Under the pieces are notes generated by a model, which saw only the letters and a program-made list of their open reading frames with translations, did not search any database and was not told where the DNA came from. A stretch of 64,000 nt of DNA from the NCBI RefSeq assembly GCF_019175365.1, contig NZ_CP059572.1:8781501-8845500 (forward strand), written 5' to 3'. The first letter of the stretch is position 1. Each line of letters starts with the position of its first letter. Shown piece after piece: positions 22,101 through 32,900 of this stretch. This DNA comes from Actinomadura graeca. Its GTDB lineage: Bacteria > Actinomycetota > Actinomycetes > Streptosporangiales > Streptosporangiaceae. The position numbers and the translations under genes were made by a program.

Positions 22101-25100
22101 GCGTCCAGGCGGACTCACCGGCGGCCGGCGCCGGCCGCGAGTGGACGGCCAGGGGGCGCCGGCCCGTCTCGTCGGCGGCGCCGACCGTCACCTGGAGGTC
22201 CAGGGCGTCGGCGTCCGGGACCGCCAGCGGCGTGTGGACGGTGAGCTCGGCGACGTGGTCGCATCCGGCGCGCGCGGCCGCGTGCAGGGCGAGCTCGACG
22301 AACGCGGTACCCGGCAGGAGCACGCTGTCCGCGACCCTGTGCTCGGCCACCCAGGCGTGGGACCGCCGGGTGAGCCGTCCCGTGAGCAGCAGCGTCCCCC
22401 CGTCCGCGGGCTCCACGGCCGCGCCCAGCAGCGGGTGCCCCGCCGAGTCCAGCCCGAGCGCCGACGGCTCGCCGCTGCCGCGGTCCCTGACCTCCAGCCA
22501 GTAGCGCTCGCGCTGGAAGGCGTAGGTCGGCAGCGGCACGGTCCGCGGCTCCGGGTCCGCGGGGAACCACCCGGTCCAGTCGACCCCGGCGCCCGCCGTG
22601 AAGGCGTGGCCCGCCGCCCGCGCCATCTGCCGCGGACCGCCGTCGTCGCGGCGGAGGGTGGGGATGGTGACGGCGTGGGTGCCGGTGTGGTCGAAGGTCT
22701 CTTGCATTCCGATGGTGAGGACGGGGTGGGGGCTTGCTTCGATGAAGATGCGGTGGCCGTCGTGGAGGAGCGCGCCGATCGTGTCGGCGAACCGGACCGG
22801 CTGGCGCAGGTTGGTGATCCAGTACCCCGTGTCGAGGGTGGTGGTGTCGGTGCGGGTTGCGGTGACGGCGGAGTAGTAGGCGACTGGTGCGCGGGTGGGG
22901 GTGATGTCTGCCAGCTGGGTGGTGAGGGTGGTGGTGAGCTGGTCGATTTGGGGGCCGTGGGAGGCGTAGTCGACGTCGATGAGCCGGGCGCGTAGTCCTT
23001 GTTCCTGGGCGGTTTGGACGAGGGCGGCCAGGGGTTCGGGTGGTCCGGAGATGACGGTGGAGGACGGGCCGTTGACGGCGGCGATCACGACGCCGTCGCG
23101 GTCGCCGATCAGCTCTGCGGCCTGGTCGGCTCCCATGCCCAGGGAGGCCATCGTCCCCTTGCCGGACAGCGCGCGTAGGGCCCGCGCCCGGACGGCGACG
23201 ATTTTGGCGGCGTCTTCGAGGGTGAGGGCACCGGCGACGCAGGCGGCGGCGATCTCGCCTTGGGAGTGCCCGATGACTGCGGCGGGCCGTACGCCGTGGT
23301 GCTCCCAGAGGGCGGCCAGTGAGACCATCACCGCCCACAGCACGGGCTGGAGCACGTCCACCTGATCCAGCGGTGACCCGTCGCTGCGCAGTACCTCGGT
23401 CAGGGACCAGTCGACGTGGGGTCGCAGTGCCTCTTCGCATTCGGCGATGCGGGCGGCGAACACCGGTGAGGTTTCCAGGAGTTCGGCGCCCATCCCGGCC
23501 CACTGCGAACCCTGGCCCGGGAACACCAGTACCGGTCCCGACCCGGACGGGTCGGCCGTCCCGGTGACGAGGTCCGTGTGCGCACCGCCCTGCGCGAGGG
23601 CGTCGAGGCGTTCCAGCAGCTCGTCGCGGTCATGGCCGACCATCACGGCCCGATGCTCGAACACCGACCGTGTCCTGATCAGCGACCAGCCGACATCCGC
23701 TGCCGAAGGCTCCGTGTCGGCGGCGATCCGCTCGGCCAGGACCCGCGCTTGGGCGCGCAGCGCCTCCGCGCTCCGTGCGGAGACGACCCAGGGCGTGACC
23801 GCGTCCGTGCGCGGCGTCGTGTCCGCCGATGGCGGGGTGCTCGTCGAAGGTTCGGTCTCGGGTTCGGGTTCGGGTGCTTGTTCGAGGATGAGGTGGGCGT
23901 TGGTGCCGGAGATGCCGAAGGCGGAGATGGCGGCGCGGCGGGGGCGGGGGTGTGCGGGCCAGGGGGTGGGCTGGGTGAGGAGGTGCAGGGTGGTGGTGTT
24001 CCAGTTGATGTGGTGGCTGGGCTGGTCGATGTGGAGGGTTTTGGGCAGGAGGCGGTGGTGGAGGGCTTGGGTCATTTTGATGATGCCGGCGATGCCGGCG
24101 GCGGCTTGGGTGTGGCCGATGTTGGATTTGACCGAGCCGAGGTAGAGGGGGTGGGTGGTGGGGCGGTTGTGGGTGTAGGTGGTTTGGAGTGCGTGGGCTT
24201 CGATGGGGTCGCCGAGGGTGGTGCCGGTGCCGTGGGCTTCGATGGCGTCGATGTCGTGGGGGGTGAGGTGGGCGGTGGTGAGGGCTTGGCGGATGACGCG
24301 TTCTTGGGCGGGTCCGTTGGGTGCGGTGAGTCCGTTGCTGGTGCCGTCTTGGTTGACGGCGGTGGAGCGGATGATGGCGTGGATGTGGTGGTGGTTGCGC
24401 TGGGCGTCGGTGAGGCGTTCCAGGAGGATGAGGCCGGCTCCTTCGCCCCATCCGGTGCCGTCGGCGGCGTCGGCGAAGGGTTTGCAGCGTCCGTCGGGGG
24501 CCAGTCCGCGCTGGCGGGAGAATTCGGTGAAGGCGCCGGGGGTGGCCATGACGGTGGCTCCTCCGGCCAGCGCCAGTGAGCAGTCACCATCCCGCAACGC
24601 CTGCACCGCCAGATGGGTGGCGACGAGGGACGACGAGCATCCGGTGTCGACGGTCAGCGCCGGACCCTCCAGCCCGAACGCGTAGGAGATCCGGCCGGTG
24701 GCCACGCAGCCGAGGCTGCCGGTCCCGACGTATCCCTCCACCTCGCTCGCCGCCTGGGCGAGCAGCGAGGCGTAGTCGTAGATCGTCAGCCCGGCGAAGA
24801 CGCCGGTGTCGCTGCCGTCCAGGGCCTCGCGGGTGAGCCCGGCCCGCTCGAACGCCTCCCACGCCACCTCCAGCAGCAGCCGCTGCTGCGGGTCCATCGC
24901 CACGGCCTCACGCGGGCTGATCCCGAAGAACCCCGCATCGAAGTCGCCCACGTCGTACAGGAAGCCGCCCTCGCGGACGTACGACGTCCCGGGACGGTCG
25001 GGGTCCGGGTCGAAGAGCCCGTCCAGGTCCCAGCCGCGGTCCTCGGGGAACGGGCCCATCGCGTCCCGCTCCGCGACCAGCAGGTCCCAGAGCTGCTCGG

Positions 25101-28100
25101 GGGTACGGACGTCCCCGGGGAACCGGCACGCCATCCCGATGATCGCGATCGGCTCGTCGCCCCCGGCGACCACCACCCGGGGGCGCTCGGCGGCGGCCTG
25201 CCGCCCGCCGGACAGCTCCGACAGGAGGTGGTCGGCGAGCTCCAGGGGCGTGGGGTGGTCGAAGAGGATCGTGGTGGGGAGCCGGAGCCCGGTCGTGGCG
25301 TTGAGCTGGTTGCGGACCTGCACGGCGGTGAGCGAGTCGAAGCCCAGCTCCTGGAACGGCTTGGACGCCGGGATCGCGTCCGCGCCGGTGTGGCCGATGG
25401 CCGCGGCGGCCTGCTGCCGGACGTGGTTCAGCAGGATCTGCCGCCGCTGCTCCGGCGTCGCGCCGTCGAGCTCCTGCGTCAGCGGGGTGGTCTCCCCGGC
25501 CGGGCCCGAGGACGGGCCGGCGACCGGCTCGGCGTTCTCCGGGAGGTCGCCGAGCAGCGGGCTCGGCCGCTGCGCGGTGAACGTGGGCCAGAACCGGTCC
25601 CAGTCGATGTTGGCGACCGTGGTCGTGGCCGTCCCGGCGGCGACCGCCTGGAACAGGGACGTGAGGGCGAGGTCGGCGGAGAGCGGGTGCAGGCCGAAGC
25701 GGCTGAAGAACGCCAGCGAGTCCTGGTCGGCGGCCATGCCCGCCTGGCTCCAGGGCCCCCAGGCGACGGAGGTGGCGGGCAGGCCCTGGGCGCGGCGGTG
25801 CTCGGCGAGGGCGTCGAGGTGGCTGTTGGCGGCGGCGTAGGCGGCTTGCTGGCCGCTGCCCCAGGTCGCGGCACCCGAGGAGAAGAGTACGAACGCCGAC
25901 AGGTCCATATGCCGGGTCAGTTCGTGCAGGTGCTGCGCCGCATGCGACTTCGGCCGCAGCACCTCGTCGAGCGCCTGCGGGTCGAGATCGTTGATGGCGA
26001 TGTAGTTCGGCACGCCCGCGGCGTGCACCACCGCGCCGAGCGGATGCTCGGACGGGATCTCCGCGAGGAGCCGCCGCACCGCCTCACGGTCGGAGACGTC
26101 GCAGGCCGCGATGGTCACGGCGGTGCCGAGCGCGGTCAGCTCGGCGGCCAGTTCCGACGCCCCGGGAGCGTCGGCGCCTCGGCGGCCGGCCAGGAGCAGG
26201 CGAGGCGCGCCCGCCGCGGCGAGCCGCCGGGCCAGCAGCGCGCCGATGCCACCCGTCCCGCCGGTGATCAGAGTGGTGCCATCGGGGCTCCACTCGCCGG
26301 GCAGCGGGGCCGGGGGCGCGTGGCCCAGCCGGCGGGCCCAGACGGCCGTGGCCCGGACGGCGGCCTGGTCCTCGGGCTGCCCGGGGGAGAGCAGCCCCGC
26401 CAGGCGCGCGACGGTGTGGTGGTCGATCGTCGCGGGCAGGTCGATCAGCCCGCCCCACGTCCTCGGATGCTCCAGGGCGGCGACCCGGCCGAAGCCCCAC
26501 ACCTGCGCCTGTGCCGGGCTCAGCAGCGGATCGCCCGGGCCGGTCGAGACCGCGCCCTGGGTGAGGGTGTACAGGGGGGCGGTGAGATCGGCGTCGCCGA
26601 GCGCCTGCACGAGGGCGGTGGTGGCCGCGAGCCCGGCGGGCACCGCGGCATGCCCGGGGCGCGCCTCCTCGTCCAGGCCGAGGAGGTTGACGACACCCTC
26701 CAGCGCCGTGTCGCCGGAGAACCGCCCGAGCAGGGCGGCGAGGGAGTCGCGGTCGGCCTCGCGGGTGTCGACGAGCTGGAGTTCGGCGGTGGCACCCTGG
26801 GCGCGCAGGGCCCGGACGGTGGTGCGCACCGCCGAATGGTCCGGGTGCGCGGCGGGGGCGAGCAGCAGCCACGTCCCGGCCAGGCCCGCGGCCGCGGCGT
26901 CGGGAAGATGTTTCCAGGTGACGTGGTAACGCCACGAGTCCATGGTGGCCCGCTCGCGCTGCTCGCGCCGCCACGCCGACAGGACGGGCAGCGCGGGACG
27001 GAGCACGCCGGTGGTCTCGGGGTCGTCCTCCACCTGCAGCACACCGGACACCGCGTCGACGTCGAGGTCCTCGATCGCCTGCCAGAGCCGCGCCTCGGCC
27101 GGGGCGTGCCCGTTGCCGTTGCCGTTCCCGTTCGACGCGGCGGGAGGCTCCAGCCAGTAGTGCCGGCGCTGGAAGGCATAGGTGGCCAGGTCCACGACCT
27201 TGGGAGGCGGGTCGGTGCGGAACCAGCCGTCCCAGTCCACGGCGACACCGCTGACGAAGACCTCGCCCAGCGACCGGAGCACCTGGACGAGACCGCCGTC
27301 GTCGCGGCGGAGGGTGGGGATGGTGACGGCGTGGGTGCAGGTGTGGTCGAAGGTCTCTTGCATTCCGATGGTGAGGACGGGGTGGGGGCTTGCTTCGATG
27401 AAGATGCGGTGGCCGTCGTGGAGGAGCGCGCCGATCGTGTCGGCGAACCGGACCGGCTGGCGCAGGTTGGTGATCCAGTACCCCGTGTCGAGGGTGGTGG
27501 TGTCGGTGCGGGTTGCGGTGACGGCGGAGTAGTAGGCGATTGGTGCGCGGGTGGGGGTGATGTCTGCCAGCTGGGTGGTGAGGGTGGTGGTGAGCTGGTC
27601 GATCTGGGGGCCGTGGGAGGCGTAGTCGACGTCGATGAGCCGGGCGCGCAGTCCCTGGGCTTGGGCGGCTTCGACGAGGGCGGCGAGCGGTTCTGTCGGG
27701 CCGGAGATGACGGTGGAGGACGGGCCGTTGATAGCGGCGACCACGACGCCTTCGGTGTCGGCGCCGAGCTCGGCGATGAGCCTGGTGGTCGCCTCCTCGC
27801 CCGCGCCCAGGGAGGCCATCGTCCCCTTGCCGGACAGCGCGCGTAGTGCCCGGGCACGGACGGCGACGATCTTCGCGGCGTCTTCGACAGTGAGGGCGCC
27901 GGCGACGCAGGCGGCGGCGATCTCGCCCTGCGAGTGCCCGACGACTGCGGCGGGCCGTACGCCGTGGTGCTCCCAGAGAGCGGCCAGTGAGACCATTACC
28001 GCCCACAGCACGGGCTGGAGCACGTCCACCCGGTCCAGTGAGTCTACGTCACCACGGAGGACTTCGGTCAGGGACCAGTCGACGTGGGGTCGCAGGGCCT

Positions 28101-29889
28101 CCTCGCATTCGGCGATGCGGGCGGCGAACACCGGTGAGGTTTCCAGGAGTTCGGCGCCCATCCCGGCCCATTGGGAACCCTGCCCGGGGAACACCAGCAC
28201 CGGCCCCGGCCCGGTCGGACGCGCCTCTCCCGTCGTCACCGCCGGGTGCGCCTCGCCGCGCGCGAGGGCCTGCACGCCCGCCAGAAGCGTGTCCTGATCC
28301 TCACCGGTCACCACGGCGCGGTGCTCGAACACCGACCGCGTCTTGACCAGCGACCACCCGATGTCGACGCCGGACGGCTCCGGGGCGGTGGTCGCGCGCG
28401 CGGCCAGCGCCCTGGCCTGCCCCCGGAGCGCCTCGGCGCTGTGACCGGAGACGACCCACGGCGTCGGCCCCCGGACCTCCGCGGACGGCTCCGCGACGTC
28501 CTGGTCCGGTGCTTGTTCGAGGATGAGGTGGGCGTTGGTGCCGGAGATGCCGAAGGCGGAGATGGCGGCGCGGCGGGGGCGGGGGTGTGCGGGCCAGGGG
28601 GTGGGCTGGGTGAGGAGGTGCAGGGTGGTGGTGTTCCAGTTGATGTGGTGGCTGGGCTGGTCGATGTGGAGGGTTTTGGGCAGGAGGCGGTGGTGGAGGG
28701 CTTGGGTCATTTTGATGATGCCGGCGATGCCGGCGGCGGCTTGGGTGTGGCCGATGTTGGATTTGACCGAGCCGAGGTAGAGGGGGTGGGTGGTGGGGCG
28801 GTTGTGGGTGTAGGTGGTTTGGAGTGCGTGGGCTTCGATGGGGTCGCCGAGGGTGGTGCCGGTGCCGTGGGCTTCGATGGCGTCGATGTCGTGGGGGGTG
28901 AGGTGGGCGGTGGTGAGGGCTTGGCGGATGACGCGTTCTTGGGCGGGTCCGTTGGGTGCGGTGAGTCCGTTGCTGGTGCCGTCTTGGTTGACGGCGGTGG
29001 AGCGGATGATGGCGTGGATGTGGTGGTGGTTGCGCTGGGCGTCGGTGAGGCGTTCCAGGAGGATGAGGCCGGCTCCTTCGCCCCATCCGGTGCCGTCGGC
29101 GGCGTCGGCGAAGGGTTTGCAGCGTCCGTCGGGGGCCAGTCCGCGCTGGCGGGAGAATTCGGTGAAGGCGCCGGGGGTGGCCATGACGGTGGCTCCTCCG
29201 GCCAGCGCCAGTGAGCAGTCACCATCCCGCAACGCCTGCACCGCCAGATGGACCGAGACCAGCGATGACGAACAGGCGGTGTCCACCGTCACCGCGGGCC
29301 CTTGCAGCCCGAAGGTGTAGGCCACGCGGCCGGACGCGACACTGCCGAGGCTGCCGGTTCCGATGTAGCCCTCGACCTCGCTGGCGGTCTGGGGGATCAG
29401 GGTCGTGTAGTCGTATCCGCTGATCCCCGCGAAGACGCCGGTGTCGCTGCCGTCCAGGGCCTCGCGGGTGAGCCCGGCCCGCTCGAACGCCTCCCACGCC
29501 ACCTCCAGCAGCAGCCGCTGCTGCGGGTCCATCGCCACGGCCTCACGCGGGCTGATCCCGAAGAACCCCGCATCGAACTCGCCCACGTCATAGACGAAGC
29601 CGCCCTCGCGGACATAGGATGTCCCCGGGTTCTCGGGATCGGGGTGATAAAGCGCCTGGAGGTCCCAGCCGCGGTCGGTGGGGAACCCCGAGATCGCGTC
29701 GGTGCCCTCGGACACGACCCGCCAGAGGTCCTCCGGGGAGCGCACACCGCCGGGATAGCGGCAGGCCATGCCCACGATCGCGATCGGCTCGGCGACGGCG
29801 GACTCGGCCTTGAGCAGCCGTTCGCGCGTCTCCCGCAACTCCGCGGTGACCCACTTGAGGTTCTCGAGAAGCTTCTCCTCGTTCGACAT
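19145..29889 (-). CDS. Two-module type I PKS with apparent frameshift: KS-AT(mm)-KR-ACP, KS-AT(mm)-DH-[ER remnant]-KR-ACP
   Basis: The gene would encode about 3581 residues if one base is restored in the C run at 21232-21236. Without it, the frame opened at 29889 turns to nonsense after LVLVTRG. Module 1: docking coil NEEKLLENLKWV, KS TACSSS, AT GHSQGE with YASH (methylmalonyl), KR without LDD but with Trp eight residues before the catalytic Tyr (A type), ACP. Module 2: KS TGCSSS, AT GHSQGE with YASH, DH with HxxxDxxxxP (Gly replaced by Asp) and HPVLLDGALH, a fragmentary ER lacking the NADPH-binding part, KR with VGD (B type) and YAAAN, ACP with GFDSLTAVE. Expected output is a methyl-branched hydroxyl, then a trisubstituted alkene. 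The two modules share near-identical KS and AT DNA blocks. The gene overlaps the next one (hydrolase) by 47 bases. Confidence 0.88.
22635..22992. repeat. AT-domain repeat, near-identical copy at 27291-27648
   Basis: About 358 bases encoding the C-terminal part of the module 2 AT match the module 1 AT block at 27291-27648 with only about three differences seen by eye. The offset is 4656 bases. Such identity, including third positions, in otherwise diverged AT domains suggests recent duplication or gene conversion. Confidence 0.75.
23873..24616. repeat. KS-domain repeat copy A (same as 28508-29251)
   Basis: About 744 bases encoding the C-terminal half of the module 2 KS appear identical to 28508-29251 at a constant offset of 4635 bases. 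The match starts and ends abruptly within coding sequence. The peptide is unusually rich in His, Thr and Asn (for example NHHHIHAIIRSTAVNQDG) compared with other KS domains here. Confidence 0.85.
28508..29251. repeat. KS-domain repeat copy B (same as 23873-24616)
   Basis: This is the partner of the 744-base block in the module 2 KS, lying in the module 1 KS of the same gene. Both copies are in the same orientation and frame. Confidence 0.85.
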
Positions 29890-29933
29890 CTATCGCAGGC
29901 TCCTTGACGTGGAACGGGTGGTGGCCACCGGCG

Positions 29934-32900
29934 TCACGACTTCCCGAACTCGGTGGAGATGACGTCGAAGATGTCCTCCGCCGTCGCCGTTTCAAGATCT
30001 TGGTGGCGGTCCGGCCGGCCGGTCCCGCCCTCGGTCCAGCGGGCGAGCAGGGCACGCATCCGCAGCCCGATCCGGCGCCGGGCCGCCTCGTCGGCCTCGT
30101 CCGCGGCCCAGGCCGCCTCCCACCGGTCGAGCTCGGCCATGACCGTGTCCTCGGTGGGCGTGTCGTCGGCGACGAGCCGCCCGTGCAGGTGGCTCGCCAG
30201 CTCCTGCGGCGTCGGGTGGTCGAAGACCAGCGTGGTGGGGAGCCGGAGGCCGGTCGCGGCGTTGAGCTGGTTGCGGAGCTGGACGGCCGACAGCGAGTCG
30301 AAGCCCAGCTCCTGGAATGGTCTGCCGGGAGGGACGGCGTCCGGTGAGGGCAGCCCGACGGCCGCGGCCGCCTGGGCCTGGACGTGCCCGAGCAGCGCCC
30401 GCATCCGCTGGCCGGGCGGCAGGCCGGTGAGCTCCTCGACGAGCGGGGTCGCGGACGCCGCGCCGTCCGCACCGGCGGACGGGTCGTTCTCGGGAAGGTC
30501 GTCCAGCAGCGGCGCGGGACGCTGGGCCGTGAAGGTGGGCGTGAACCGCTCCCAGTCGATGTCGGCGACGGTCAGGGTCGTGGCGCCCTGGCTCACCGCC
30601 TGGTGGAGCGCCCTGATCGCCAGGTCGGGCGGAACGGGGTGCAGGCCGAAACGGCTGAAGAACGCCAGGGACGCGTCGTCGGACGCCATGCCGACCTCAC
30701 CCCACGCCCCCCAGGCGACGGAGGTGGCGGGCAGGCCCTGGGCGCGGCGGTGCTCGGCGAGGGCGTCGAGGTGGCTGTTGGCGGCGGCGTAGGCGGCCTG
30801 CTGGCCGCTGCCCCAGGTCGCGGCGCCCGAGGAGAACAGCACGAACGCCGACAGGTCCATGTGCCGGGTCAGCTCGTGCAGGTGCTGCGCCGCATGCGAC
30901 TTCGGCCGCAGCACCTCGTCGAGGGCGCGGGGCGTGAGGTCGGCGACGGGCGCGTAGGTGGACACCCCGGCGGCGTGGACGACGGCGGTCAGCGGCAGGT
31001 CCGCGGGAATCCCGTCCAGGACCCCCCGCACCGCCTCGCGGTCCCCGGCGTCGCAGGCCGCGATGGTCACGGCGGTGCCGAGCGCCTTCAGCTCGGCGGC
31101 CAGCTCCGGCGCCCCGGGCGCGTCGGCGCCACGGCGGCTGGTCAGGACGAGGTGCGGGGCCCCCTCGCGGGCCAGCCAGAGGGCGAGCCGCGCGCCGATG
31201 CCGCCCGTCCCGCCGGTGACCAGGGTGGTCCCGGCCGGCCGCCAGGCGGCCGCCGGGTCCGGCTCCTGCGGGGGCGCGTGGACGAGGCGCCGCGCCCAGG
31301 CGGCCGCCGAGCGGATCGCGACCTGGTCCTCGGGCGGCCCCGCGGCGAGCACGGCGGCGAACCGGGCCGGGGTGCCCGCGTCCGGCGCGGCCGGCAGGTC
31401 GATCAGCCCGCCCCACGTCCTCGGATGCTCCAGGGCGGCGACCCGGCCGAGCCCCCACACCTGCGCCTGCGCGGGGCTCACCGGCGCGTCGGCGGCGTTC
31501 ACGGCCACCGCGCCCTGGGTGACGCACCACAGCGGCGCGGTGATCGCGGCGTCGCCCAGCGCCTGGACCAGCGCGGTGGTGGCGGCCAGGCCGTTCGGGA
31601 CGGCGGGATGCCCCGCGTGCGGCGTCTCGTCCAGGCCCAGCAGGCTGACGACGCCGGCGGGCGGCGGACCGGCGGCCAGATCCGCGAGCCGCCGCGCCAG
31701 CGGGCCCCGCTCGGTCTCGTCGCAGACGGCGACCACCGCGCGGTCTCCAAGGGCCTCGGCGACCGTCCGGGCGGCGGATCCCTCGGCGTGCGCCGCCGGT
31801 ACCAGCAGCAGCCAGGTGCCGGACGGTGTCCGCGTCTTCGCCTCCTCCAGCCTCGTCCAGGTGACCCGGTAGCGGCAGGCGTCCACCGTGCGCTGCTCGC
31901 GGTGCTCGCGCCGCCACGCCGACAGCACCGGCAGCGCCGGTCCGATCGCGCCCGCCGCCGCGCCGTCGCCGTTCAGCCGCAGCGCCGCGGCCACCGCCTC
32001 CGGATCGCCGTCCTCGACCGCCTTCCACAGCCGCGCCTCGGCCGCGTCGTGGCCGCCGCCACCCGCCGCGCCCGGGGGAGCGTGCTCCACCCAGTACCGC
32101 CGCCGCTGGAACGCGTACGTCGGCAGGTCCACCGTGGGGGGAGGCGGATCGGAGGGGAACCAGGTCGTCCAGTCCACCTCCACGCCCGCGGCGAACGCCT
32201 GGCCCGCGGCGCGCGCGACCTGGACGGGACCGCCGTGCGAACGGCGCAGCGTCGGCACCGTGACCGCCTGGACGTCCGCGAGCTCGAAGCACTCCTGCAT
32301 CCCCGCCGACAGGACGGGATGGCTGCTGGCCTCGATGAAGACGCGGTGGCCGTCGTCGAGGAGCGCGCCGACGGCGTCCGCGAACCGGACGGGCCGGCGC
32401 AGGTTGGTGATCCAGTACTGGGTGTCGAGGGTGGTGGTGTCGACGCGGGTCCCGGTGACGGCGGAGTAGTAGGCGACCGGCGCGCGGGACGGGGCGACGC
32501 CTGCCAGTCCGGTGGTGAGGGTGTCGGTGAGCTGGTCGATCTGGGGGCCGTGGGAGGCGTAGTCGACGTCGATGAGCCGGGCGCGCAGTCCCTGGGCTTG
32601 GGCGGCTTCGACGAGGGCGGCGAGCGGTTCTGTCGGGCCGGAGATGACGGTGGAGGACGGGCCGTTGACGGCGGCGATCACGACGCCGTCGCGGTCGCCG
32701 ATCAGCTCTGCGGCCTGGTCGGCTCCCATGCCCAGGGAGGCCATCGTCCCCTTGCCGGACAGCGCGCGTAGGGCCCGGGCCCGCACGGCGACGATTTTGG
32801 CGGCGTCTTCGAGGGTGAGGGCACCGGCGACGCAGGCGGCGGCGATTTCTCCTTGGGAGTGTCCGACGACTGCGGCGGGCCGTACGCCGTGGTGCTCCCA

